The translations under genes were made by a program, and so were the position numbers. A DNA stretch of 64,000 nt from Paralvinella palmiformis (Eukaryota > Annelida > Polychaeta > Terebellida > Alvinellidae), in NCBI GenBank assembly GCA_025642065.1, contig JAODUP010000435.1, positions 207,501-271,500 on the forward strand. Reading direction: 5' to 3'. This document shows positions 26,701-36,305 of this stretch, piece by piece. Within the stretch, counting starts at the first letter, position 1. Each line of letters starts with the position of its first letter. Below the pieces are notes generated by a model. That model was not told where the DNA came from and searched no databases. It saw nothing but the letters and a program-made list of their open reading frames with translations.

Positions 26701-28344
26701 CATGTCAGTTATCAAGGCAAGCAGACAACCAACAGCCACTTACTCAATCAAACATGTCAACTAATCAGACAACCATGAAAAGAACTAACCAAACACTCAG
26801 TCAAAAAGGTATACAAAATAACCAGAACTCAGGGACCATTCGCTGAAATGTTGTCATTGTTTTCAAAAGAAAAGAACGTTTATTGTTAGAAGTGTTTAAA
26901 CACGGTTGGATATGACTATGACTATTTGGGATCTGAATTTTGTTACCTTACAGAAATATTTAGGATGATGATGATGATTGATGTTTTACGGCCACTTTTA
27001 TGTATAGAAGTGTTTAGGATTAATTGGATTATATTCAACATTTTACAGTGCAGAACTCGATAGTTAATTATGCCATCTTGTTTATATAGTTGGTTTCTTG
27101 GTTAGAAGTTCTGGTCAGTGGCTTGCTCTCCGACATCATCGGATGGCATATAAATGAAATAATCCAAAATCAAATTGTCCTTGAATATGGGAGACAGGGT
27201 AATTATTGAAAATGAGGAATTTAAAATCGCAGATGAAACACTACTTCGTAAGATTGATCAACTTTTCAAAACAAACAGGGAGGCGATATTTGATTTCATT
27301 TGGGTTATTTAGCCTCGACGCTCATCGTACTGGGAGATATGGCTGCGGGGCAACTCCCTAGGTAAACATCCCAGAAACACAGCTGCGAGTCCTATTCGAA
27401 CCCAGAGCCTGGAGATATATAGCGAGGTACTTTAACCTCTACGCCGTGAGAGTACTACTGACAAAATGAATGATGATATAAGACAATATTAATTCGATGC
27501 GATCACAAAAGACTAGATCACTAAATATACAAATACTGGGCATGGCAGAAGTCCAATCTAGAGATATTGAAGACGGTTGTAGATTTGGATCTCGCGTCAA
27601 GAATCCACCCAGTCGGGATTAAAATATACTTCAATTCATTATTGTTTTTTTTTATTTCCAAACCAATTTGTATTTCCCGCTGGGAAAACACCGAATGGGA
27701 ACTCAAATATTCCTTGAACCATTAATATATATATATTCGCCAAGAAACAAAAAATAAATTGCGAAAGATCGTATGTCGCAACGATCAAGTACGTACAGAA
27801 TGGTGAAAACAAAGTGTCGTAAGGACTTGGCGTTGAACACGATAAACACGGGAAGGGGAGATTTAGGCCAAAACAAATCAATAAAATCTGCGAATTAAAG
27901 AGCACGACCACTGTATGATATTGGACCACGAATCAATTTAAATAACGGATACGTACACGATTGATCTGTATTGATATATATTAGATCAGAATGTAAAGAT
28001 TATTATAAATCGGCGCTCTGTATGTATGGAGGTTTGGTGTGCTCGTACACTTATATTGCAAACATCCCTTTCAGCTAGCACCAATCGTGTTCTTTGTTTC
28101 ATTCCATTTTGTAATTAGAGGAGACCTTATATCAAGACTGTACACTATTTCAGCAACCCAATCAGTAGCTGAGGAACAAAAGTATCTCGTGGTGATTTGA
28201 GTGTCTGGATTTATTATATCCCTGGTGTACATTTATAAATGATTTTAGTTGCAACTTTATCGTCATGATTTGGAGTATATAATAAATGCCAAAGTTATAA
28301 TATGTGATGAAATATGGACGGGTCACCCTTTCCGTCCCTCCCTC

Positions 28345-28387
<43 letters not shown>

Positions 28388-30347
28388 TAGAGAGAGAGAG
28401 AGATTTAAAGAAGAAATGCCATGGTTTAGAAAGCGTACGCTGAATATTTAATGTGTTTGAATTAGAAATTGAATTGTTGGAACACAAACGAACTAAAGTA
28501 TGGAATTTTGGAAATGATTATTAAAACCTATTTTTCAGAATAAATGACCGTGCGTGTCAGTTATTTTTTATTGTGCTTAATGAACAATTAATGAACCTAG
28601 TATAATTAAAATGTTGTAAGAATGTGGGCGGGATTTGAGAAGAAAAATAAATACAAATGTATAGATGTCTTTAATTTCTCATTTTTATGGATGAGTGAGC
28701 CAGTCGACATACGACAGCATTGCAGCTCCGGAGCCTCAAACCGGCCAATCATCGGCTACGAGTCTTAGGTTCTAACTAACTGCGCTATCACGGCTAGATA
28801 TTTCAAATGGGCCATTAAAAATGTCGGCAGGTCAACCTAGAAACTAACCAATTAACCGACAATCCAGCCGGCAAACCTGTCGACTGTCCAGCCAACTAGC
28901 CGACCAACTGCCCTATCATTCCACCAACGGGCAACAAATTATCTGATGATATTACTTTTCAGTCGTAGGGCGCCTCCGCGGTCTAGCGATAGCGTGTTGG
29001 ACTATAGATCACTACCACCCGTGTTCGGATCTCGGCGTGGGCATATATGTAGGTTGTTTCGTCTTCGAGTTCGCCTCATTATCTCTGGAGGTCGCTCGGC
29101 CCATTTAGCCTACCTTATGCACAAAAGTGGCCGTAAAACATCAATAATCATCATTTCAGTCGTAAGTGCAGAACGAACGTAAACGATCAATCGGTTCTAA
29201 ATTTATAATACTGTAATTACACAGATATTTTCGCGGTAATCTTATTTTCGCAAAATATGACACCCGATTATATGTTTCAGGAGCGTGGTTCATGAACTAA
29301 GTTTGACCATACGCTAATATAAAGCACGGCGAATTGGCTAATGTGGGGGGGGGGGTGGTGCCTTCGCGAAAAAAAGGAACACGCGAACATATCTTTAATT
29401 ATAGTATTTAGGATGACATCTGGGGTACTTACTGCATAGATCTATTCTAAGCAGCCATCCGCCATGTTCATCTGTGTTGCCAGCAACCAGGAAATCAGAT
29501 ACATCTTCATCATCAGGCGATGCAATGCTTAATTGACTATCAATATCAAATTTTACCTAATAAAAACAACAAACAGCCAAGAAATATTTTAACGAATTCG
29601 GCAAATTCAACAGGACGAAATAAATAAAAAAAAACATTTTACATTCATCATGAAAATAACATCACCATTAAATGTACTGTCGATGAAATAAAAATTACAT
29701 AGAAAAATCAACGTTCTCCTCGCGATATTAGTAACAGGCTAATCTAAAATATTCCAAGTGTTAAGCACTTACATCTCTAGCAAGCACAATCGAGCCCGTG
29801 TATTTAAGCCACAAAAATGTCACGTCGCTGCTAGCAATGATGGCAGCCTCCATTGTGAGGGTATCCTACAACGAGAGAGCGACAAGAAACCTAAACTATA
29901 GAATCTTATTTTAGACTAGAAGTGTATTAGTAAATTACAACAGAATAACACTTGTATTAGAACTGATACAAGTGTTTGGTTTGTGGTAATACATGTTCTG
30001 TCAAAATATATGTTCTTAGATGGTGTCATTAATATCCATACATCGAGTGTAACAAAAACATATTCCGATTATTTCGTGGATACTTTTCAGTAGAATAGTT
30101 TAATACTATTACTGTCACATGTGCATATCGTTAATCGTAAGGAGATTTAGAAATATGGAAGCCACCAATCAGATCAGTCACGTGATTTCCTTTTAAAATG
30201 CTCCAAACAAAAATATAATATTTCCCATGTATTGAAATTCACTTTTATACAAACATATTTGTATATCTATCAACCTAATCAAAAATACAAACACATGCAT
30301 CACTTTAATTTAAATGTTTAATTCCTGAACACACACACACACACACA

Positions 30348-30378
<31 letters not shown>

Positions 30379-30394
30379 CGCACCCACGTACGCA

Positions 30395-30430
<36 letters not shown>

Positions 30431-31407
30431 AATATATTAATGAAGATAAACTCTCTATGGATACGCACATCTTCGGCTTCCAATAGTACTACTAGATCAG
30501 ATGCGAAGTTTGAGTATCTGTCGTCAAATGTATCCAAAATAATACTGTCGAACCTCTCTGGAACCGAACAGGAATAGGATTATACAGGATCAGGCGAAAG
30601 CTCCAGTATCGCAGATGGCTAGAAATGTGATTCTCCGAGTCAATATGTGGCGTTGTCTCATATCCGTGTAGGAAAGGCTAGTATTGTATCTATACAGGCT
30701 AATATGTGTGTGTTTTAGTTCAGTCGATACGAGTGTTGTTTTGTCTATATCTGTTGTTATGACTATAAATGTTGTTATGACTATAAATGTTGTTATGACT
30801 ATATCTGTACTACTATGTCTATATCTGCTGATATGACTATATCTGTTGTTATGACTATATTTGTAGTTATGTCTATATCTGGTGTTATGTTTATATCTGT
30901 TTTATGACTATATATATTGTTATGTCTATATATGTTGTTATGACTATATATGTTGCTATGACTATATCTGGTGTTATGACTACATCTGGTCTTTTGGTTG
31001 TCTTTATATGATCAGATATTGTATCTATAAAATCTGAGATGCTTTCGTGTTGTCCACATAGCCTGAGATTTTGTCAATCTCGTAGTAACTATTTTTGGCT
31101 CTGCTCTCATCCGGAATATATGGCTGAGGATCGAATTTTTCCCTGAAAACACTCCACAAACAAATACATCAATCGCATTCGAGCTAACATGGTGGAGGTT
31201 TACAGCGCACTGCTCGTAACCGCTGAGCGATTGAACCTCATAAGAATGAGTGTGTAGTGACTGGCTTTTGCTAGTGCTTTAAATTTTAAAAACGCTGACT
31301 GACTTTATGTGGGAATCGCACAGAGGGAGCATGTAGCATCCTACAATAGACAGGATACAATCTAATTAGTAGCTTACTATTATTAGTCGCCTGTGGTGGT
31401 GGTGGTG

Positions 31408-31439
<32 letters not shown>

Positions 31440-32114
31440 GACGACAATATATATTTACGGTCATTTATGTGTACACAGTAGGTCTGAGTGACATATAAAG
31501 GTAATGAATCGAAGTCAAAGGTGAAACCCCCCTCAGACATGCCCACGACGAGTTTTTAACTCAGATGGTAGGGATCCGTGATCAACCGCGCTACCAGTTA
31601 GACTACGGAGGCACCCCTAGTCGCCTGCGATAATGTGCACATTATTTTAATCCGGGGAGGCCCTTCATTGTACAGGTGATGATTGGTGACGGCAACGTTT
31701 GCGTACACAGTAGGCTAAAAAGGCCGAGCAACCTCCAAAGCTAATGAAGCTTCATTATACAGACTCGATTAAGCAGTACGAGATTGATGAGTGCAATTTT
31801 AGCGATACAGACACATTCACGGTATTCCTTATATGAGCAGTCTAATCCTTTTGTTAGTGACAAACATTAATACACAAGTCGTAATTATCGTTTAAATGGG
31901 AAATATTTAAACACGAAATTAAAAGAATAACATAATTTCACATAATACTAGTGTAATGCACTACGATCCTAGTGTTGTATTACCTGTGAGGCTTGAATTG
32001 ATGTGAACCACACTGAAGAAGAAAACAACAATATTGTAATATATAAGAGTGGCAGTTGTAGAAGGCAAACAGCTCCTAAGCATTCAACTTCTGTTGCGAC
32101 TCCGGGTGTGTGTG

Positions 32115-32161
<47 letters not shown>

Positions 32162-34203
32162 ATATGTGCGTACGCGCGCGCGTGCGTGTGTGTTAATAAC
32201 ACAAATATGTATATTTTTACTTTCATTGGAATTAGTACGTGATATATTGTAATGGTATGCTTATACCTTAAATCAATATTGTATTGTTGTTGGTCAGCAA
32301 GTATCCCCATCTTGATTTCAAATGTATATCTATCACCTGTGTTTTCAAACTTGAAGCCATACGCCGGATCGACCTGTTGAACATGAGGACACCTATGTAC
32401 TTCAGTATGCGATTTTTTTAAAGTACTTGCAATGAGAAAGTAAACCATTTTCTAGCTAAGGAGCTGGTAACAAGAAATATTGATGCTATTGATAATATCG
32501 ATCATATCGAAAGAACTAGATCAACATTAACGGATGATTAAAAGTTTGAAAAATAAAAACATTTTTATCCGTTTATTTGCTTTGGAAAGAAAATGCATTA
32601 TAGAGAATTCAGCTAGTAATAATATTGAGTGGGTGACTTAATTGTCTAGCTTTGGGTATTAATACGTCTTGAACATTTGACTGAGCGGCGACTTCCTAGG
32701 GAAACAATTGAGCTATCATATTGCTTAAATCTTTTTTCACTTATTGAGTTATTTATTGTTTTGTTGTTCGGGGAGAATCCCCAGGCTGTCGCTTATTCAG
32801 CACAGCCTCTCTGTTGGAGTGATTGAGAAACTACCTCCCCCACCACTCACTGGGGAGCCGAATTACCGTTAGGGTGGTCACTACCAGAGTATTTTACGTC
32901 AACGGGGTCTTTAACTTCCCCTTTTGTTTTTAATAATTCAGTGGAGAAGGCTGCGCCAATCGATGTTGTGAGCCGAGAAATTAGTCTCTGAAAAGGTTTA
33001 GACCCCTTGCTGGAATCGAACCTGTGACCATTGACACCAAGTGCCGTCTGCTTAACCGTTAAGCCACAGGAGCTCCCGCCTTTTTATAGTTTTTATTTAT
33101 TAGTATTATCGGCAATTTTATACTGGAAAATTCCAGGCATAAATGTACCACTTATAAGTACATTAGAACACAGGATAAACAAAGTTGACGTTGTACAAGT
33201 GAACCACAGAGCCTTACTTGGGCAGACAGCCTTACAATAATGTTTTATTAAACAAATGATACGTCATCTTCTATAGATATTGATCTAGCCTGGGTTTTTT
33301 TAAGGAGGAGGAGCATGGTCAGAATGGGAAAATACAATTCGTATTTATAAAGTTCTTTATGTCCAAAAACTGCAGGTTGATATCAGAATGTTTTCGGTTA
33401 CCTATACTAATTTATTGTTCTGCCATATATTATTTAGTAAATGATATTTTGCGAGAACGTATGCCTTTGGGTAGGTCAGAATTATAAACAAATCAATCAA
33501 CTGGAACGGTTGATTACTGCAGTTTAATCAATGACAACTGTTAGAAACAAAATATGGCCAACAATTAGAAAATTTGTTTTTATAGTCGTTAAGATAATAA
33601 TTACTCCAACTAATGTATAGCTCAGGGTAATGACAACAGTTAATAAGGTCAAGATAAATTAGCATATTAGGGTACATGGAATCAGTGTCACAGCATTACA
33701 ATTAACATACACAATTATACTCCACGAACGTCATAGAAGTTATTGTCCTGCATTTGTACCTCTACGAAAACGTACAATATATTTGCATTTCTGCTAAAAC
33801 TGAGTAATGTGTAAACGTCAAGTGAATGGTATACACAAACAACATCGAGGGTAAAAACCACAATGCAGTTCATACAGTTGCTTAGAAATAGCCGGATCAA
33901 TTTTGGAATTGATGTAAAATTTTAATACTTTTATTAACAATTAGACAGTTCTTCCGGATTAAATTATATGAATGAACAACAAGTATAGGAAACGTACGAG
34001 TATTTCCACTCCGCAATTAATAAAGTAAAAGTAGGAATTTCCAAGTGCGATGCACTTACCGTTAGAGTTGAAGTCGTATCTCCAAATATTTTGATATCAT
34101 GATCGAACTTCAACACGTTTGACTGAATAAGGCGTAGTCCGAAAACCATAGCATGACAGATCCCCAGTAAACAGACGAGAAACAGCGAACCAGATATCGT
34201 CAT
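15070..34203 (-). CDS. Gene A: EGF-repeat single-pass membrane receptor (14 coding exons)
   Basis: Joined exons on the minus strand: 34203-34060, 32373-32267, 30544-30469, 29865-29773, 29556-29433, 25451-25284 (end uncertain), 22796-21048, 19965-19807, 17833-17775, 17231-17134, 16794-16699, 16586-16358, 15828-15692, 15241-15070. Phases close at every joint, giving about 1136 residues (1105 if exon 6 ends at 25377). Order: signal peptide, unrecognised N-terminal region (about 150 residues), atypical EGF, 17 EGF repeats, juxtamembrane domain of about 150 residues, one helix, and a basic tail of about 57 residues. Several repeats carry calcium-binding EGF signatures (NINEC, NIDDC with a downstream D-x4-F/Y) and O-glucose sites (CxSxPC). 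It is presumably a cell-surface adhesion or signalling protein. It is not Notch: I see no LNR, NOD or ankyrin repeats. It is also not a Notch ligand, as I see no DSL domain. Gene B is its tandem paralogue. Introns hold SINEs, a MITE and a LINE scrap. Confidence 0.8.
15529..15655. repeat. (CACG)n / (TA)n compound microsatellite
   Basis: The tract lies in the intron between exons 13 and 14 of gene A, ending about 35 bp from the exon 13 donor. Confidence 0.85.
15692..15828 (-). CDS. Gene A exon 13: transmembrane segment
   Basis: The exon is bounded by TTTCAG and GTAAGT. It begins DLCCFFAKPREEDYNPSPKE, then a hydrophobic stretch FYILISVGSILAIILILVG followed by CLAM forms the single transmembrane helix. 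The phase is 0 in and 2 out. The gene B counterpart has the same length (137 nt) and starts DLCCLF, so the membrane-proximal Cys pair is conserved and may be acylated or disulphide-bonded. Confidence 0.9.
16358..16586 (-). CDS. Gene A exon 12: juxtamembrane domain, C-terminal part
   Basis: The reading begins IGVIVRVPLDVLSRACNAY, passes YRQVSGSTDYSQDNIRTEVY, and ends LLHLIIQERLEDINREK before donor GTAATA. Alternating hydrophobic beta-like and helical segments next to the membrane recall a SEA-type or proteolysis-associated fold, but I cannot name the family. The length is 229 nt in both paralogues, with a 38-bp stretch of perfect identity coding QVSGSTDYSQDN. Confidence 0.85.
16699..16794 (-). 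CDS. Gene A exon 11: juxtamembrane domain
   Basis: The frame is fixed by both neighbours: TT|C in and GA|G out, reading KSGVISFTPLITSRHVFIAR then GYPRSVGNGQTE. The exon differs from gene B by only 6 of 96 bases in my hand alignment, and the adjoining intron is also conserved. Confidence 0.8.
17134..17231 (-). CDS. Gene A exon 10: juxtamembrane domain
   Basis: Acceptor CTACAG and donor GTAAGT bound 98 nt, phase 0 to 2. The exon reads IIQTKERLLGVIATVVNNYC, then VLHPVSCCSSMP. The Cys-Cys pair and NNYC are kept in gene B. Confidence 0.85.
17775..17833 (-). CDS. Gene A exon 9: link between EGF array and juxtamembrane domain
   Basis: 59 nt between TATACAG and GTTAGT, phase 1 to 0, reading VNVMEEPYIVSLFTTKSISQ. 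The gene B counterpart is VDVAEEQYTVLLFTMKTAIQ, with the same length and joints. Confidence 0.85.
18536..18714 (-). mobile_element. SINE family 1
   Basis: The copy is complete but substituted, in the intron between exons 8 and 9 of gene A, in the same orientation as the gene. Confidence 0.75.
19058..19207 (-). mobile_element. SINE family 1 (diverged, head truncated)
   Basis: The body motifs GGCCACTTTTATGCCCACGG and the B-box region are recognisable. The sequence fails shortly before the A box. Confidence 0.65.
19807..19965 (-). CDS. Gene A exon 8: end of EGF 16 and EGF 17
   Basis: 159 nt, phase 1-1, after TTTTCAG. GYTGLLC supplies the last Cys of EGF 16, split across the intron. EGF 17 begins NHCESSPCSGLGTC and ends GSNC. 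EGF 17 is the only gene A repeat with the O-fucose consensus C2-x4-T-C3 (CSGLGTC). It also has an O-glucose consensus (CESSPC). The gene B exon is also 159 nt. Confidence 0.9.
20003..20473 (+). mobile_element. MITE-like element with ~70-bp inverted arms
   Basis: The arm at 20031-20100 (GAATCGAGCTCAGTGGCGC ... GGTACGA) recurs inverted at 20404-20473 with a few mismatches, about 300 bp apart. The left half (20003-20290) is homologous to the dispersed repeat at 10636-10860. It lies in the intron between exons 7 and 8 of gene A. No transposase coding is seen, so it is non-autonomous or two facing copies. Confidence 0.7.
20675..20716. repeat. (TA)n microsatellite
   Basis: A pure TA run in intron 7 of gene A, followed at about 20771-20800 by a short (ACTC)n tract. 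Confidence 0.9.
21048..22796 (-). CDS. Gene A exon 7: sixteen tandem EGF repeats in one exon
   Basis: 1749 nt, phase 1-1, acceptor CTTCCAG and donor GTACGA. It starts EDHCSGNPCIHGEC and ends GGFTCIGCSG inside EGF 16. Each repeat has six Cys with C4-x-C5 and a G-Y/F-x-G motif before C6. Repeats 2 and 10-14 begin with the calcium-type NIDDC/NINEC pattern. Repeat 4 is short between C3 and C4, and repeat 15 (GPCSFCGKGDC) is short between C1 and C2. In all repeats except number 2 the C2-C3 loop has four residues instead of the five usual in Notch-type EGFs. Having sixteen modules in one exon is unusual, since EGFs are often one per exon. Confidence 0.92.
23290..23368 (-). mobile_element. SINE family 1, head fragment
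   Basis: Only the tRNA-like head is present (B box GGTTTGAACCC as read on the plus strand, head end CCATGGAGGCGCC), in intron 6 of gene A. Confidence 0.7.
24296..24506 (-). mobile_element. SINE family 1, one copy plus a tail fragment
   Basis: A nearly complete copy spans 24343-24506. A second tail/body fragment (GGTTTACGGCCACTTTTGTG) at 24296-24335 precedes it in the same orientation. This could be a nested or tandem insertion, or a partial duplication. Confidence 0.7.
24720..24905 (-). repeat. Possible tRNA-derived SINE, family 3
   Basis: On the minus strand a tRNA-like B box (GTTCGAATCC) sits in sequence whose layout resembles 27310-27455 and, weakly, 31090-31240. The similarity is short and diverged, so this is tentative. 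Confidence 0.35.
24925..24987. repeat. 21-bp tandem repeat, three units
   Basis: Three units of a 21-bp sequence containing GCAGTTTACAATCTAA. They lie in the intron downstream of exon 6 of gene A in gene orientation. Confidence 0.9.
25284..25451 (-). CDS. Gene A exon 6: atypical short EGF (3' end uncertain)
   Basis: Acceptor CTTCCAG; the exon's AT completes an Asn codon. It reads NCFLLPNQAGFCRNGVCLCF, then QGFSGKLC. With the Cys from exon 5 this forms a short C-loop EGF of the tenascin type. Two donors keep phase 1: GTAAGC after 25377, which is the stronger site but drops the sixth Cys, and GTACGT after 25284, which keeps it and adds a VTC...DFC pair. I favour the longer form because its Cys count is even; alternative splicing is possible. 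A cDNA would settle it. Confidence 0.6.
25950..26138 (-). mobile_element. SINE family 1
   Basis: Tail, body and head are all recognisable (ATGCCTACGCCGAGATTC; head end GAAAGCGCC). It lies in intron 5 of gene A. Confidence 0.8.
26355..26576 (-). pseudogene. LINE reverse-transcriptase C-terminal fragment
   Basis: The open frame reads RTIRYGKHYLICEGAQMWNQ and FRRRIKKWKGPICSCFNC. That is the conserved tail found after the reverse-transcriptase domain of many non-LTR elements: a YG...W-N-x-L block, then F-K/R-x-x-L/I-x-x-W and a Cys cluster. Only the last ~75 codons are present, a typical 5'-truncated insertion, in intron 5 of gene A. Confidence 0.6.
26964..27003 (-). mobile_element. SINE family 1, tail fragment
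   Basis: An ATGATG tail plus TTGATGTTTTACGGCCACTT is present; the rest is missing. Confidence 0.75.
27310..27455 (-). repeat. Possible tRNA-derived SINE, family 3
   Basis: The minus strand carries GGGTTCGAATAGG, a plausible B box, with flanks laid out like 24720-24905. The assignment is tentative. Confidence 0.35.
28340..28403. repeat. (TA)n(GA)n microsatellite
   Basis: A TA run passes directly into a GA run in intron 5 of gene A. Confidence 0.9.
28968..29154 (+). mobile_element. SINE family 1 with 11-bp target-site duplication
   Basis: Complete copy. TTTCAGTCGTA occurs at 28957-28967 and again at 29154-29164, directly flanking the element, so this is a retroposed insertion. It lies antisense in intron 5 of gene A, about 280 bp from exon 5. 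Confidence 0.9.
29433..29556 (-). CDS. Gene A exon 5
   Basis: Acceptor TTATTAG and donor GTAAGT bound 124 nt, phase 0 to 1. The exon reads VKFDIDSQLSIASPDDEDVS, then ends GGWLLRIDLC, supplying the first Cys of the atypical EGF. It is part of the N-terminal region, whose family I do not recognise. Confidence 0.85.
29773..29865 (-). CDS. Gene A exon 4
   Basis: 93 nt (31 codons), phase 0-0, between TTGTAG and GTAAGT: DTLTMEAAIIASSDVTFLWL then KYTGSIVLARD. It has an alternating hydrophobic beta-strand pattern. Confidence 0.8.
30330..30428. repeat. (CA)n / (TA)n / (TA)n compound repeat
   Basis: One CA run and two TA runs are split by a CGCACCCACG-type spacer. The tract lies about 40 bp from the gene A exon 3 donor. 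Confidence 0.9.
30469..30544 (-). CDS. Gene A exon 3
   Basis: 76 nt, phase 2 to 0: the first T completes AG|T (Ser), then IILDTFDDRYSNFASDLVVL continues with LEAED. Donor GTGCGT is weaker than the others in this gene. The exon was chosen because it is the only one that keeps frame between exons 2 and 4. Confidence 0.7.
30733..30990. repeat. ~18-bp minisatellite
   Basis: About 13 imperfect units with consensus near GTTATGACTATATCTGTT lie in intron 2 of gene A. Confidence 0.9.
31391..31617 (-). mobile_element. SINE family 1 with long ATG-repeat tail
   Basis: The (GGT)n(GAT)n tail at 31391-31442 is expanded and joined to a diverged body and head (end CTACGGAGGCACC). Confidence 0.75.
31677..31755 (-). 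mobile_element. SINE family 1, 3' fragment
   Basis: The tail-proximal half of the body (GTACACAGTAGGCTAAAAAGG, ACCTCCAAAGCTAATGAAGC) is present; the head is missing. Confidence 0.65.
32106..32190. repeat. (TA)n(TG)n(CG)n microsatellite
   Basis: A compound dinucleotide repeat in intron 2 of gene A, about 75 bp from the exon 2 donor. Confidence 0.9.
32267..32373 (-). CDS. Gene A exon 2
   Basis: 107 nt, phase 0 to 2, between TTCAACAG and GTATAAG: VDPAYGFKFENTGDRYTFEI, then KMGILADQQQYNIDL plus AG. It is part of the N-terminal region. Confidence 0.75.
32752..33077 (-). mobile_element. tRNA-derived SINE, family 2 (full length)
   Basis: Read on the minus strand it starts GGGAGCTCCTGTGGCTTAAC, with A box TGGCTTAACGG and a perfect B box GGTTCGATTCC. 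A body of about 240 bp follows, including ACCCTAACGGTAATTCGGC and GGCTGTGCTGAATAAGCGAC, and the element ends in an A-rich tail (CAACAAAACAATAA). It is unrelated to family 1 outside the Pol III boxes. A 3' fragment recurs at 43437-43498. It lies in intron 1 of gene A. Confidence 0.8.
34060..34203 (-). CDS. Gene A exon 1: start codon and signal peptide
   Basis: Met at 34203 begins MTISGSLFLVCLLGICHAMV, a signal peptide with a hydrophobic core and likely cleavage after CHA or shortly beyond. An upstream in-frame Met at 34239 would put a polar 12-residue extension in front of it and is less likely. The donor GTAAGT begins at 34059 and the phase is 0. The transcription start is not identified. Confidence 0.8.
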
Positions 34204-34522
34204 ATTGGCACGTATTCTGGAACTAAAGTTATGACACAAACAATGACAAAGTGCTAATCAAATCGTAACATCATCAAATTGTTCGTATTTTTGAATGGGA
34301 TTAAACAGTTTCTAGTAGTGGATTTCCAAGTTGGCAGTGAGACGAACTATAGAAACGGAATGTTGCTGTTCAGCAACGCAAACAGCTCTGAATCGAATTC
34401 GAACCCGCAATGTGGAATTATGAGACAAAGCACACCATTAATCCGTCATCGGAACATGCTTTATACGTATAATAAATACAATGTTGCTAATTTGAAGCTC
34501 TCATCGTCATACATATTTCCAT

Positions 34523-34703
34523 GTGATGATGATACTAATTAATGGTTTACGGCCACGTTTGTGCACTTGGTAGGCTAAATGGGCCGATCGACCTCCAAAG
34601 GAAATGAAACGAAGTCAAAAGTAAAATACTCGTCACACCGAGATTCGAATAGGGTGGTAGTGATCTGTGGTCCACCACGCTACCGTTAGACCACGGGTCT
34701 GCC
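34523..34703 (-). mobile_element. SINE family 1
   Basis: Complete, with a short deletion before the B box (CACCGAGATTCGAAT). It lies just upstream of the gene A start codon, in the putative 5' region, in the same orientation as the gene. Confidence 0.8.
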
Positions 34704-34867
34704 CACGTGTTCTCTCCCATCTGACTGATGAAGCAGGTTGTTATTTATTTGACAGTTATTTAGCTACATAGTTCCCCCAATTTGCACAAATGAATAATTG
34801 TTAATGTATGAAATATAAATTGTAAAATATGTAAGTGTAAATTGGAAAATAAATTCATTGTCATTGT

Positions 34868-34898
<31 letters not shown>

Positions 34899-34900
34899 AT

Positions 34901-34973
<73 letters not shown>

Positions 34974-34975
34974 GC
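34868..34975. repeat. (CA)n(TA)n compound repeat
   Basis: One CA run and two TA runs lie upstream of gene A. Confidence 0.9.
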
Positions 34976-35399
34976 CTTACATTGATAGTATGCCAATATT
35001 ATTATAATATTATGATTATGAATAATAAATATTACTGACCGAACTGGAACTGTATCCAAAAGGAAACTATCACGCCCTCATTCCAATCCAACTGATCGAC
35101 GTTTATCCACAGTCTTGAATCTTTTCAGGTCAATTGTACATCACTAAGCTCATTGATCATTCGCCCGTATTAACAGTTTCTCAGTATGTGTCACAGTTAT
35201 CGGTCAGAACAATGGAAGGAACGAAAAACAGGATGTAGCTAAACGGAGACATTTTCACAGATTGTTCCATACAACCTTCGGTTGATGGTGTACCCTGATA
35301 TGAATGAATGAGTACGATGTTGTGATTATAGATTGAAACGATGGCGACCTCGGCGTGATCGCTCACCAATTTTAAGTATGCACCAGTGCTTCAATGGAA

Positions 35400-35602
35400 T
35401 GATGATGATGATGATGATGATGATGATTGATGTTTTACAGCCACTTTTGTGCGCATGGTAGGCTAAATGGACCGAACGACCTGCAAAGGTAATGAAGCTA
35501 ACACAGAGATGAAACAACCTCCAGATATGCCTACGCCGAGATTCGAACAGGGGTGGTAGTGATCTGTGGTCAAACAAGCTACCGCTTGATGACGGGGTCG
35601 CC
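35400..35602 (-). mobile_element. SINE family 1
   Basis: (GAT)n tail, body ATGGTAGGCTAAATGGACC, B box GAGATTCGAAC and a degraded head are present. Confidence 0.8.
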
Positions 35603-35776
35603 AAATATTCACAGATGTTACTAAAATAGGCGAGAAATATATGAATTTGGGTTTTTTTTATGAGAGATACCACATAACAGGATGAAGATAGGAGTGAAGT
35701 GAGTAAAACTGTGGTTGTCGTTGAGCCAAGCAAGGTATATACGCACGCGCATCCGCACGCACGCACGCACGCACAC

Positions 35777-35815
35777 ACCTTACCAAAAGTGGCCGTAAAA
35801 CATCAATCATCATCC
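35777..35815 (+). mobile_element. SINE family 1, tail fragment
   Basis: ACCAAAAGTGGCCGTAAAAC and the ATCATC tail follow a (CGCA)n repeat; the rest is missing. Confidence 0.75.
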
Positions 35816-36273
35816 TGTTACTATTTAAATACTCGCAAAGAAATGTTCTAAATTACAGTGCGGGTTACATCGGGTTTTCACTCCGTTATGGAGTACGAGA
35901 CTTACGGTTACAATGAGATTGGCTGGAATATTCAGCCGATCCTATTCACATATGTAAAAATATGCATTACTCTATGCACATAAACATTTATTTCTTGTAG
36001 GATTACTAACCGAAGGGTGGCGAGTTCGAGGTTCCGGAGCCCCAATGTTGTCAGGTGGCGTCTGGTTCGCTCGGCCCGAAATTTGGACCTGACAGGACAT
36101 GATCGTAATCTGTTTGGGTAAGGCCTTTTCGCCTATGGTGATAGCATGCGTTGTATGCTTCCTCGAGAGTTGAGATGTGTGCTGCATTGATACAGGTCTG
36201 AGTCAGGGGTAATGATACCGTAAAGGGCATTGGAGCAGCTAATCAGCTGGATATGGCAGTATGTAAATGTCAT

Positions 36274-36305
<32 letters not shown>

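Noticed and set aside
31984..32012. 29-nt micro-exon candidate of gene A between CTTCTTCAG and GTAATAC
   Set aside because: Good splice borders, but it cannot keep frame between exon 2 (two bases left over) and either exon 3 or exon 4. The exon at 30469-30544 closes all frames without it.
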